A stretch of 64,000 bases of DNA, taken from NCBI GenBank assembly GCA_013397845.1, contig VZTG01001083.1, forward strand, positions 1 to 64,000, written 5' to 3'. The stretch is from Melanocharis versteri (lineage: Eukaryota > Chordata > Aves > Passeriformes > Melanocharitidae). Within the stretch, counting starts at the first letter, position 1. Every line of letters starts with the position of its first letter. The notes below the pieces were generated by a model. That model was not told the DNA's origin. It did not search any database and saw nothing but the letters and a program-made list of their open reading frames with translations. Positions 14,901 through 26,948 of this stretch are shown here, piece by piece. The translations under genes and the position numbers were made by a program.

Positions 14901-17900
14901 TAGATTTAACACTAATGTTCGTAGTTTCAGTACACTCAAATCAGTCTTTAAACAAACACCTTTGAAAACATGAGTGGATTTTTGCTTTGTCATTTTGCAG
15001 TGTGCTTTCTGGAATTACCATGAAATTTCCATTTTGGTATGATCTGGTAATAAGTTAGGTTTAGGTCACCTGAACATATTTCTCCAGTTTAGTACTAATA
15101 TTTCCTTTTGTACTCAAGGCAACTGCAACATAATTGTAAGGGAGCCATAAAAGTCGTGAGACACCCAGAGGGAGAAGACTACATGCAGAGCTATAGGGTA
15201 AGGCACAGAGCTAAATCACAAGCATTACCATGCTTTGTATACGCTACACCCCTAAGCCAGGAATTTACTATAGCAATAAGCCGCATCAGCTGCGAGCAGA
15301 TCTGCACACTGGTTTATGCCTTAGGTGTGTCATGATTCATAAAGCTGATGACTGGAGATCCTCAGCCATCTAAGCAGCACACTAATAACCTATTTAGTTA
15401 TACCTTGCAGTTGCCAGTACAGTCAGATAAGGTTTGGGGATTTCAGAGGCCAAGACTCAGGAAACTTGAATTTAATTCCCACTTAACAAGCATCACTTAC
15501 ACCTGTTGTTTAATCAGTTTGGACTGATATTTGCAAAGTGACTGTGACCTTTAAATGCCCACACTGAGTGACCCTAATCAGCTCCCTAACTTTCAGAAAA
15601 CGGCTGCTGCATTTCATATTCAACCACTTTCTGGAAGAGTTGCTTTGCGTAATCCCAGTTAAATGTTTTCCCCCAGTTACATATTTATCACTTTTAAAGC
15701 TGCAAGGCCAAACCCCACACATATTACATACTCTCTAAACATTATACCTGTTTAGAGAATAAGATTCTTATGACTAGAACTGTTTCTTCTTGTGTACAAA
15801 TCACAGTTGTGTGTTTTGATTTAATTTGTGTTTTGCAGGTATTGTGATAATGATAACAAATCTGTTGTCTTTCAACTGAAAAAATATTATTTAAAGCTGT
15901 ATTTTGAAGTTTTATCGATGTATTATTAACTTATAAACTCTACTGTCACACCGATAGGAAGCTTTGTTCAGTCTTTCTAAGAAAATAGGCGACACTAATA
16001 GATTATGTTCAGAAGCATGAAAGACAAAAAGCATGAAAATATATTGTGCCAATCTAGCTTTCCATTGCTTCAATATGAAGAAAACATTTAACCTCTCAAA
16101 TGTGATTAGGTTATCTACAGGTGAATATTCTGTGTGTGTGATTTTATGTAAACATTTTATGCTAAACAGTTGTTACAAAAGCAATTACTGTGTCTGGAAG
16201 ATGCTAACTGAAAAACAAATTACCTTGAATTAAATTACCATATAATTTTCAGAAAAGTTAAAAATTTCCTACTTACTTTCCTCAAAATTATGTGCAGTTC
16301 AAAATTAATCAAACTACCTTTCTACATGCTTTTTATGATTTTTCAGATTTTTTTCATTCTGTAAAACTTAGCCTTACTGCATAATTGGAAAGCTGTTTTG
16401 AGTAACTAACAAAGTACTGTAATTTTCTTGTAAAATAAAATTTACAATTTAAGCTCCATCAGTCACTATGAAGATAGAAAGAGATTTTGTTTTTCAATGT
16501 TTTTAACTTTTAAAAATTATTTTCGTTTGAAAAAATAGTCTATACCATGTTATATGCAATTATCATAAGACAGTGTGATTTAGTAATATTCTTCCTTCTT
16601 AGGGTCAGTGAAAACCTTGTGTTTATCTAAAACTGATTGGTTGCTTAAGTAAAAGTAATAATACTAAGAAATACCACTGAGACGATCTGGGCCTTGGTAA
16701 AGACAGATGTTTATATATCAGACAAAGGGATGTATGGGGCAAGAACAAAAAGTATATCATACTAACTTTAAGAAAGTAAGAGCTGGTTGGGAATTCAAGA
16801 CACGGGTGCCAGAATGCATGTATTCATTCAATTTATGCAAATTTCATGCTTTCTCTGCTTTACAACTGGTACCCACATTAGGATGACATTGATTAATGGG
16901 ACTGGATTTGCACTAATCTTAGGTTAGGAAAAGATATTAATCCAGTAGACTGTATCCTCTTTTCACTGATAAAGTCTTACACGAAAGTGTGCATCCCTTG
17001 TCCCAGTCCTGGAACCACTTGCCAACAGCTGAAGCCTATTTTTTATGCTGTACTTCAGCATAAAAAGTGGATCTTCAGCATTTTTCTCAGGAATGAATGC
17101 AAAGAGCAAAAAGGAAAAAGCAAATTGCTAGTAATACCACCGTGCAGTTGCTCTCAGAAAACATAATCTAGCAGCAAATAAGAGAAGAAGAAAGGCTCTG
17201 GGACCAAATAAGCAGCAGCTTTTGACTGGGGTTTCACTGGGCATCAGTGATGCTTAGGTACCTCCTCCTCGTGGACACTGGCATGTGGCTGAGAATAAAA
17301 CAGGATACAGTACCAAAATGCAGTACTCAAAGCCAGGGTTATCTCACAAACGCAGCCTAACCTTTTCCTGCAGCTTGGAACTGTACTCAAAAGGAACTGT
17401 TTAGACTGGAAATGATGATGGCACATACAAATGTCTTTTTGGATAAATAATGTTTATGCCTTCAGACAGATGACTTTGGAAACCCAAAGTCTGTGACAAA
17501 ATCAGTGGTAATGTGGTGATATGCAAGATTTTTTTACCAAACCCTTGTTCAGAATACTTTAAAAAGTAACTGGAACAAAAGCTCAAGATTCTTGATTTAT
17601 TGGTTGTATTTGAACCCTGGTGTACCAAACAGAACAAGCAAGTTATTTGGTGCCAACATGTTGTGTCTCCACGCAATGGTTTACTTGAAATCCTACTGCT
17701 TTTACTTAAGAAAAGCTTACGACCAGGCCAGGCTGCATGGTACCTACAGCAGTTTCCCATGTAATCTTCAGAAACTCCCTGTACAACAGAAATGGTGACA
17801 TTTCATTTTGGGTTAAAATGAATTGCTATGGTTACAGGATTTTATTCCTAAGTATATTGAACTGAAGTTTAAAGTGGGTGTTTTTTCACTGATACTAATG

Positions 17901-19305
17901 CCAGTTGATATAAGAGAGTATTTTTATATCTTTTTGAACTCTAACATTTAGCTTCATGTCCAAATAAAGTTCATTTGTGTACATAAATTGGCTAGAAATG
18001 CTACTAGAAAAATGGTATTTAAAAATGTTCATTAAAACTTTTGGCAATAATTCACTTCCATTTCTTAAACCTAGGCCTAACCATGTGTTGAGCGAGAATA
18101 AAGTCTTATGGTGTTAGATTTTTTTTATGTCACAGAGATGGAAAACTTCAGAAATGCCACCTCCTATATCTATATATATATAGCTACTGAGTAAGTTGGT
18201 TGAGTTCATTGCAGAGGTAGTGATTTTTATTACTCTGTAAAAAAAACATGCAACAGGTTTTTCGTTTTGGAGTCCCTTAGAAATATTTTAGCAGAAGGAA
18301 CATTTCCTTCTGATGGTTTCCAGCCACATGAATCAGAGTGCGAAAGAAGAGATATTTATACATGGTGGAAATATTGCCATGAACAGAAGTTGGGACACAA
18401 GTCTCTTGGTTTGACCTATCCAAATTACTTTGATAACAGTGACAGATAAAATACCACTGTAACTTACCAACATAAGAAGACTCTGGTCTTCTCCCTTTGC
18501 TTAGACTGGTATGTACAGACAGGCAGTAGAAAAATCTCTTAATTTATAACAACACTGATGAAAATTCTTGTGTGCTGAACCAGGTACCCTTGTTAACATG
18601 AATTTCCAGACAATAAGCAAAACTTCACTTTTTCTCACCTGATCCTTCATCTTTATTTCTTGATTTGACCCTTTACTCTCCCATTTGCTGTTTAATGACT
18701 AAGTATCAAATGAGAAATGCTAGGCAAACTAGGATGTTGACACCATTCCACTCTTTTCCACTGCATTTCATCTAGCTGCAGTTTCACTGCTCAACATAAA
18801 ATACAACTCTGCTACCATTTGCAGAAGTAACAAAACATCACTCTGTAGATGGTGTCAATTATGATCCTTTTCAGTAAATTACACCTGTTGTATTTTTGGA
18901 ATATCTTTTGTTTTATGCAAATCAATACATGTTTAAAAACAGTTATACCTGAGGAAAAGGGACACATATACTGGTTATATGGTGAGTATGCTAAACCAAA
19001 TGCTTCCATAAACTGTATTGTCTGTCTCTTAAATATTGCATTTGATGCAAATAATATTTTTTTTCTTTTACTGTTATTTCTTATATCTGTCTGGAGGCAG
19101 CTTGATAGAGAAACAAAGTATCTAAATTGATAATACCAATCTAAAGGTTTTTTTGTGCTCATGATACAAAGTGCTGTTCTGCCTTGAATACTATCTATGC
19201 CTGTTTACAGAAATCAGGGCGGAGGGGGATGTTGAAGCTTCTATACATGTATCTTTTGCTACTATGCATTGAATGGAAAATAAGGGTAACAGAAAGAAGA
19301 CATAC
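11988..19305 (-). other. CDH19 intron 11
   Basis: Intron of 7.3 kb with GTATGT donor and CAG acceptor, splitting the transmembrane helix between exons. It is AT-rich. I recognise no gene or clear mobile element; a weak SINE-like stretch near 15.45 kb is not claimed. Confidence 0.9.
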
Positions 19306-19557
19306 CTAGCAGTGTCAAGACACAAGCCAATATTGCTATCAGGGCTCCAGTGCTAAGTCCTGCAGGCAAGATATATGCTTCTGCATTGCATGTCTGAGCA
19401 ATACCATCTGCATCACAATCACAGACCCTGATGGTGAGAGTATTAGTGCTGCTAAGTGAAGGTGATCCACTGTCCACTATGAATATTGGCAAGTAGAAAA
19501 CAGACTGTTCCTGTCTTCGAAACCCATTTCTTTTGGTTAATACTGTCGCAGTATTAT
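19306..19557 (-). CDS. CDH19: CDH19 coding exon 11: end of EC5 and start of the transmembrane helix
   Basis: This 252-bp exon follows acceptor TTTATCTAG and ends at donor GTATGT, phase 1 at both ends. It reads DNTATVLTKRNGFRRQEQ, SVFYLPIFIVDSGSPSLS, STNTLTIRVCDCDADG and IAQTCNAEAYILPAGL, then STGALIAILACVLTLL, which opens the membrane helix. The three cysteines in CDCDADGIAQTC form the conserved EC5 disulphide region. STNTLTI with CDC is close to the recalled cadherin-19 sequence. Confidence 0.95.
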
Positions 19558-21195
19558 CTAGATAAAGGAATAAAAACACAAATTATAAAATATGTGACTT
19601 TTCTAAAACACAAGCCTATACATAATACAGCCTTCTACTTAAAGACTTTATAAAAACGTTCATATTATTTCAACAAGGTTACCTTTCCCAGTCATATATT
19701 TTTGAAGCTGCAGAGTTAAGATCAACTGAGAAAGTACATACAACTAAACAAGAAGAATTCTATTTTTAACAAATGAATATTTGAAAAATGCAGAGGTCCA
19801 TTTGGTTTTAGCTAAGCTCACAGTTTCACAATCTAGATAGACAGGTGAAGATGATGTCATTATAAAAAAGAAATAAATTACCCTTCAGTGATCAGATTAA
19901 GTATCTAAATACACATTTCCACTTAATTTACAAACACCTATTTCAATTATTTACAGATACAGATATCATTTTAATGGAAGCAATGACTGTATTAATAGGA
20001 GAATAGGTTCTGAAGATCAATGAAATATTTTTTGAATGCAAATAAAAATTCCAGTCTGTGCACAAACAAAGTAATTGAGCATGCAATAGAGACATGCAGT
20101 TCTTTTCAGACTCTTCTGAGATTCAAGATAGGTGTTATAATCAGTCTAAAATGTACACTTTGACACTGCTCTGGGTTGTGTGATTAAAAAGCCCATGTGT
20201 TCAAGAAGATATGTGCAAAACTGACTGTGTTCAACACAGATTGAGTGCTCCTGAGAGGTAGGGAGTTACATCCCCCAGGATGTATAGAAGTGTTCATTCA
20301 GTTGGTCTGTCTATCTACCTACTTACCTATCTGTTCATGGACAGATATGTTGGTAGTCAGTAAAGTTATCTCATTGCGGCATCTAGTATGACCTATCTAG
20401 CAAAATATGCAAACACCTCTTGATATAACATCACATGAGATATGCATAAAATGAACTAATGTTGAATGAGGCAACTGCTGCTGTGTCTTGTACATCCACT
20501 GATTTTACAGGCATTACAAAAGTCTATTATTACTTTTATCACATTATAAATTCTCTGGGAGAGGGTCTCTTTTCATTAAGCTTTACAGTTTACTTTACAG
20601 TTCTCATGATGTCAGATTTCTGAACAGTCCTATTCTAAAGCACTTTTATTATTTTGATCATTGCTACTATTACAGTCTTCAGTTTAAAACTGCAAGCTGT
20701 TCATATGAAGAAAATTAATCATTTCATTAACTACAGGTAAGGTAAGGCAATGAAGACCTGTGTGAAAGAACTTTATTAGGTCACACATTACACTTACTGA
20801 ATATTATTCAAAGTCTGCCTGTACAAGCAGTGTCCTTCAGTGTCCATATGTTTGTTTTTCTTGTTTTACTAATAGGATGACTTTGTAGCTCTGGCTTAGT
20901 ACTGATCCATAAAAGAGCAACGCAAGAGCAATACTGTGTCTATTTAGTTCTGTCTGCTTCAGCTAATAGCTGAAGTGCCTGACACATGCCCAGCTGCTGT
21001 ACTGTGCAGTGCAACTAATGAGGGCAGTAATTAGAGTGTGTTCTCAGATATTTTAACTAACAGAAATGTGATGTCAATGGGAGTCTTTGAGGAAGTAGTC
21101 ATAAGAAGTCTGTGTAAATATTATAGGCAGCTTTCATTATCAAAAGCATTCTTCAAAAGAGGATATACTTAGTTACAGAAAAGATGTGTTTTCCT

Positions 21196-21220
21196 AAAAA
21201 CAAAACAAAACAAAACAAAA
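21196..21220. repeat. (AAAAC)n microsatellite
   Basis: Four to five CAAAA units in tandem in intron 10. Confidence 0.9.
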
Positions 21221-21391
21221 TCCCCACAAATCACAAAACAACACCATATATCATAAACTTATTTTTTATGCCCTGACTTACATTAATAAGACATGAATTC
21301 CTGGACATTTTTCAGTCACTGCCCCAAGGTAAAATCTTATTTAGATAAAAACGTATAAATACAGGGAAAAAATGTGAAGAGTGACTGATGG

Positions 21392-21411
21392 AAAAAAAAA
21401 AAAAAAAAAAA
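21392..21411. repeat. A20 homopolymer
   Basis: Run of A in intron 10. No retroposed body was recognised upstream. Confidence 0.93.
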
Positions 21412-21637
21412 GGAAATATTTAAAGATTTGATGCTGCCCTGTTTGGCTCAAGGCTTTAAATGATTCAAACAACAGCTTAATTCCTTTGACAAATAGTCTA
21501 CAGATAAAAATATTTTGCAGGCTGATTGTAGTTTATGTTCTTACCAGAGCAGAAGTTTATGTAGGTCATGATAAGCATGCTGCACTGAAAATGAAAGGTG
21601 CTAGTAGTGAATATTTACCAAATCAAAATTTTCTTAC

Positions 21638-21755
21638 CTTTGTTGTCCTGCAATGTAAAATTGTGGTTATTTGCTGCCTCTGCTGTTAAACTGAAGTAGA
21701 ACTGATGGCCGTTTGGTGGGTCATCCTTATCAATTGCAGTAATTTTTTGGATCAC
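21638..21755 (-). CDS. CDH19: CDH19 coding exon 10: middle of EC5
   Basis: This 118-bp exon lies between acceptor CTCAAAACAG and donor GTAAGA, entering in phase 0 and leaving in phase 1. It reads VIQKITAIDKDDPPNGHQFY, FSLTAEAANNHNFTLQDNK. DKDDPPNGHQF is the EC5 calcium-type segment, and HNFT is a sequon at a site glycosylated in many classical cadherins. Length and phase match the type II pattern. Confidence 0.94.
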
Positions 21756-23095
21756 CTGTTTTGAGATACATCAGGGTTTCATTGAAGCATGTGTACATGT
21801 ACATTACACAACAGTAGAGTCACTATTAAAGTGACTCAACTCTTTACCTGTACCAAATTCATAGGCCAAAGCAGTGCTCTGCAGGGTCTGGGAGAAAGTT
21901 AGTTCCTGTTATTCACCAGAGCTAGGAGTAATAAACTACATAGCAGTGGAAGAAGTATATCTTCTGAATGGCTCTCAGTGTAGTTATCAGTGAGTGCAAT
22001 CAATGTCGTAAACCTTCACAAGGAAACCGTGATGCTTTTGAGCATTTGAATTCATGTGGGGTTTTTTTAATATATGTATATAATAAAAAACAGAAAGGCA
22101 TATCATAAGTATATTATAATTTTCTGGAATTTTGTTACTATTATTTTTTTTTAAATTTCATTTTCTAAAATTCTGTCAAAATATACCTCTAAAGAAATTG
22201 CCACCACTGCTTAAAATCCACAAAAATTGGAAACTCCAATTCTCTGGTCCAGTTCTGACCAGAGCGCAGGGAAAACAGACAGGTACAACAATAGGAGTAT
22301 GCATAGACTGTGTTTCTCATGAGCACGAGCTAATAAATATAGTGGGTTTTTTCAGAATTTAAATTATTAGGTGATTTTGAATTGTGCAATAAACAACATC
22401 TACCACAGGAAGGAAAATACACTGGAAGAAGGCACAAAGGTGCAAAGTCTTCCAGGAAATATATGGGATCTATGCAGGTGCAACATCTAGTAATTTTCTG
22501 TAAGTGGGAAGAGAGACTGAGAAAGTACATGCATTTTGTGAGGTCTTCCAAAGTAGAGAGGAAAAGGCCAAAGGACAAACAACAAGAGACAGATATAGTT
22601 AAGTTTAAGAGTACTTGGAAGATATTTGGGTAGTTGGAAATATAGGAATAAAAATTAGGAATATATTCCCCTTGTGAAACTGTGTCTTTAAGGTCCCCTC
22701 ATGAAACTGTATCTTTAAGGTCCCCTCGTCCTAGGGGGATTAAAAGTGTGTACTCATTTTCAGAATGCTAGGCCTTTAGTCTCAGAATAACCTTTGTTAC
22801 TGCTTTGTTACTGCTTCCCACTTACCACAAAAATTAGGAGGTTCTCAGCATTATTCAAATTAGGTGAGTTAAGAAAAATGTATCAGTTATACAAGTAAAA
22901 AAGCCAGAGATTTTAACACTGCTTTCAACTAGTAGTTTTTATACCTGCATCTTTCTTACTGTTTGCTTTTACTGTTCATCAAAGCTTCATTTTTACTGCT
23001 ACAAGCTGATTTTTCTTTATCTTAAAGCCAGAAGGCTTTCATAAGGAATGGCTGATTATCTGGTAAAAATAAATATACAACCTATCAAGACAAAC
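21756..23095 (-). other. CDH19 intron 9
   Basis: Intron of 1.3 kb containing the two-unit 27-bp repeat. No gene seen; overlapping ORFs at 22.1-22.6 kb on both strands look like chance. Confidence 0.9.
22673..22726 (+). repeat. 27-bp tandem duplication (two units)
   Basis: Two adjacent units share GAAACTGTxTCTTTAAGGTC followed by CCCT (22673-22699 and 22700-22726) and differ at three positions. The repeat lies in intron 9, about 370 bp from exon 9. Function unknown. Confidence 0.85.
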
Positions 23096-23217
23096 CTGAC
23101 CAGGCTGAGCATTTTCACAGACAGTTGTCTCGTACTCCATGGCAAACTCAGGGGCATTGTCATTGATGTCAAGGATTGTGATGGCTACATAGCCTCTCCC
23201 AATCTGTGCTGGATTCT
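23096..23217 (-). CDS. CDH19: CDH19 coding exon 9: EC4-EC5 linker
   Basis: This 122-bp exon lies between acceptor TTTTTCCTGTAG and donor GTTTGT, entering in phase 1 and leaving in phase 0. It reads NPAQIGRGYVAITILDINDN, APEFAMEYETTVCENAQPGQ. DINDNAPEF is the EC4-EC5 calcium linker, and YETTVCEN is the conserved EC5 start with its first cysteine. The donor GTTTGT is weaker than those of the other exons. Confidence 0.94.
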
Positions 23218-25132
23218 CTACAGGAAAAAGTCCAACAAAACAATTAAGAGTTGATCCTTGCAAGTTATTTTGAAGGTAATTATCTTTTTCATTTGCATTC
23301 TTCTTTTGGATACGCATGTCAAATCAATTACAATCCTTCCCTCAAATGCAAAGGAAGCTCTTGTCTTGATCTTCTGGACAAACATTTACGTGTTCCAGCT
23401 GCTTCAATTAAACTAAGATTTTACTCTCAGGACAAATTGGAAATCTAACTCACTAATCACAGTATTGAATCAAATCACATGGAAGGATAAGAGCAAGACG
23501 ATGTAAAATCATCACCAAACTAGTCAGAACATCGCTATTCGTACTGGGAATAACAGGGTTCGAGTTAAATATTTTTTTTTGTTCGGCTGAACTTCAGATG
23601 GATTGGTCTATTAAGAAGTCAAAACCAGAATTTTATCAGCTACGTATAAGAGAAAAGAAGAGAAGGCTGCATTCTAAAGTAAATCCCAAAGTCTTTAAAG
23701 TGCACATACAACTAAGTATTTCAATGTCGTCATTAACATGTTGAACACCTTAAATATTAATCATGTTCTAAACTGATACACATCTCTAGCTAAGATATGA
23801 ATTTGTTCAGAGTCCAATGTCATAATTTAACCTTAAACAGTAATTACATTTTGGACTAAGCATAGGGATATCAGTGAGTTCAATACTTATTTTACTTCTC
23901 TTTTGGAGCAAGGAAAAGAGATGCTATAATCCTTTTTAAGCACAAATGGTGATATTACAGCAGGACAAAACTAAAAATTGCACAAAACTCCAAATATGTA
24001 TCTATCTTTTTATAGTGTATTGCAACCACATTTTAATAAATATTTTAAGCATCCAAATGTAAATCACAAGGTAGCTTTTTTGGTTTGTTTTTAATACCAC
24101 ATGTGAAATACCAGAGAAGTAAGCCATTTTGACACCAAATTTTTCCTCTGCTGAACTAAGCCTATTGAAAACCAAGCAGGCATGAATATAAATTAAAGCA
24201 GTACAAGGTTTTACTTGTGCTCCTAGACTCTCATTTGTGTCAGGTATGCCCCTCGTCTACCTCATCATTTTTGCAACTGCCCAGGAAAATATTTGACCAA
24301 AATTCTACTTGTGATAATACAAGAAAAACTCATAGAGACACTAAATGATAAGTCTTAACTTCCAGGTTAAATGTTAAATTAAGCTCACTGAAATCAAGAA
24401 GTGATGATTTTTACAGTACAAACCCAGAGAAATGATAACTGTTTTATTATCACAGCCCAACAGAGTAGTAATGAGGATGAAATCTGAAGAAATAAATTCT
24501 TCAAATATAAAAGCAAAAATGTATTATTCTTCACAGAATATATTCAAAGCTGAACAAGTTTAGGTTTGAACTTGCATTAGAAGAATTCTTGTATCCATTT
24601 GAAGCATTACATTTTTTTAACACTTTTCATCTTACACCAGAAAAAGATACCAAGCACAAATAACTTCTAAAGTGGTACCTTATAGTCAGGAAAATGAAAC
24701 CACATTAGCATTCACATCCCCTTTTCTTTGTATCATCTAAGAATGCTGTGGTTGACCAACAGCAATCAACTCTGAGTGCCCTCACTAAGATGGGGTAACC
24801 ACTCTCCCCTATCTTCCATATCACTTTTCCTGTCATGACACTTGGTGTGAGACTGCTGATTTAACATACTTCATCTTCGTTTGTACTCGTCTTTAAGAAG
24901 ACAAAAGAATACACAAAGTGTGAAGCAAATGAAATTGCTTCAAGCTGATTTTTCAAGCTAAATTGTTCTATTTTTAAATTTTTATCATATGGATATCTTT
25001 TGCATTAAGTAGTAAGTTATTTTTATCTGTCATGGTTTGCAACTGCCAGAATTTCTCTGAAGAAGGTTATCACAACCAAGCCTGAAGCTTTACACACAAA
25101 CTGTCGATAAAAATATTTCTATGGATACTTAC
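23218..25132 (-). other. CDH19 intron 8
   Basis: Intron of 1.9 kb, unique-looking AT-rich sequence with nothing recognisable. Confidence 0.9.
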
Positions 25133-25269
25133 GACTTTCCATAGCCAAAACTGTGATATTATGAACAGCATTAGTTTCCCTGTCCAAAGATTTGGCAGTT
25201 GTAATGACTCCACTGTTGGCATCAATATTGAAATACCTCTCCAGGTCTGTGTTTCGATCTATCGAATAC
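25133..25269 (-). CDS. CDH19: CDH19 coding exon 8: middle of EC4
   Basis: This 137-bp exon lies between acceptor CATCCTTTACCTAG and donor GTAAGT, entering in phase 2 and leaving in phase 1. It reads YSIDRNTDLERYFNIDANSG, VITTAKSLDRETNAVHNITV, LAMES. It carries the EC4 LDRET calcium motif and an N-glycosylation sequon (HNIT) found at the equivalent site of several type II cadherins. Exon size is the family standard. Confidence 0.94.
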
Positions 25270-26749
25270 CTAGGTAAAGGATGAAAGAAAACTTTTCATT
25301 TATGTTCAATTACAGCTTGTAAAAGTATTTCATTGATTTCTTATTAGAGGGAAAGTGTTTCCACTGTTTCCTTAGTTTGAGCATTGCTCAGTCCAGTTTT
25401 CCTGGGGCACTGTGAGAAGCAAAGCCACATGCAAAGGTGAGAGAATTACACAGTGACTTGTGCTGACAGTGGCAGGCTCCAGTCCCAAAGTGTTGTCTTA
25501 AGTGAGGTTATAGGTATTCCTCTGTCTTTTCTTCCTCTCTGCTGTGAGGCAAACTCAGGAATTAATCAAATCGCATCCTCCTGAGAGCCAGCTAAAAAGA
25601 AGATGAGTTGGAATTTGCTACAAGGCCGTACCAGCCAGGCACTGATCCCATGGGGGCTGGCAGTCTGAGCACAGAGCTTTCTATCACCAGCAAAAGAGCC
25701 CCTGAGTCACCCAGAGCTGCAGGGGAAGGGGAAAAAGGAAAGATGATGCACACTAGGGTCAAAGGATTGCATGTCATCACTGTCAGTTCCCAATGCTTTA
25801 CTGTCATCAGACAAACACAGGCTCATGCCCTTAACTCTTTGGCTTAACATATCTTTACCTCCCAATTTGTTTTAGGAAGAGGAAATGAGCTCCTTAGCAA
25901 ACAGAAAATAGCATAAGAGAAAAGGTCAAAATGCCTGTGGGTGATTTGCTTATACCCCTTTTGAGAGTAAGGGACAGTTGATTAGGCAGATTTAGATTTA
26001 CAACTGGAATATTCTTGACATTAGATTTATTATTGGGTCAGATTCTTGCACTCTCATTTAGGTCAAGTATGCACTCCAGAGCACTTCCCTACACTCAGGA
26101 TGAATTAAAATGTCTGAATCAGATCAAGGGTGATCATTGCAATTACTATCACACTGATGATATATTAGATTATTGATATAACATAAACCAAATCCTTTGA
26201 ACAACGTGGAAAGAAAGAATTATGCAAGACAATTAAAAAATGGGACTTCCTAGACACAATGATCTTATGAAACAATTTGTTTGTTCTGTGTTGTACTATA
26301 CCACCTTCTTCTCTACTGTATTACTGCGTTTTTATCTATCCCTGTTAGCTGTATAATCTAAGTGCAGAGCCTTGTTACATAATTAGAATTGTTTTGCTGT
26401 ATTATGCCACAGCGAGAAAGAGAATAACGAGTTGTAACAACAACAGCAACAGCAGTTTTTGTGGATTACTGCTTTCCCTCTCCCATTTTTTCTTTTCTTC
26501 TTTCATTTTGTGTTAACTGCAGGCCATTTTTCACTTTATTTCTTGCCAGCACTGTTGTTTATTTGGTCAGCAGTGCTCTACAGCTGCTTTGTGGCTGGCA
26601 AGTTTCCCCACGAGACTATACCTGTCACCTCTGCTATGTAGTCAATCTTGGCAGGCCTCATAGCTGAGATTCAATCTCCTGCCAGATTTCCCTTAGAAAT
26701 CCTTAGATTTCCCATGTATTAGGACTATCACTATGCGACGTGAAGAGTC

Positions 26750-26948
26750 AAAGGAGAAGGAGGAGAAAGAGAAGGAGAGAAGGAGAAGGAGAAGGAGAAG
26801 GAGAAGAAGGAGAAGGAGAAGGAGAAGGAGAAGGAGAAGGAGAAGGAGAAGGAGAAGGAGAAGGAGGAGATGGAGAGACGAGAAAGACGAAAAAGAAGAA
26901 AGCAGTAAAGGAGGGAGACAAGGAGGGAGACAGGGAGGGAGGGCGGAA
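26750..26948 (+). repeat. Long purine tract, (GGAGAA)n microsatellite
   Basis: Positions 26750-26870 are 121 purines without a break, with a core of repeated GGAGAA units (roughly 26779-26866). A degenerate purine-rich flank continues to about 26948 with GGGAGACA-type units. It lies in intron 7; the transcript of CDH19 carries the pyrimidine strand. Long ORFs across it (Arg-rich, Glu-Gly or Ser-Phe/Ser-Pro readings) are only translations of the repeat. Confidence 0.97.

Larger units (their letters stand above)
19558..21637 (-). other. CDH19 intron 10
   Basis: Intron of 2.1 kb holding the AAAAC repeat and the A20 run close to exon 10, plus a short CTAT/CTAC-like stretch near 20.3 kb. No gene seen. 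Confidence 0.9.

Noticed and set aside
15438..15560. Stretch resembling an ancient MIR-type SINE (GACTCAGGAAACTTGAATTT then AATTCCCAC)
   Set aside because: Similarity to the recalled MIR core is too weak to claim without a library search.
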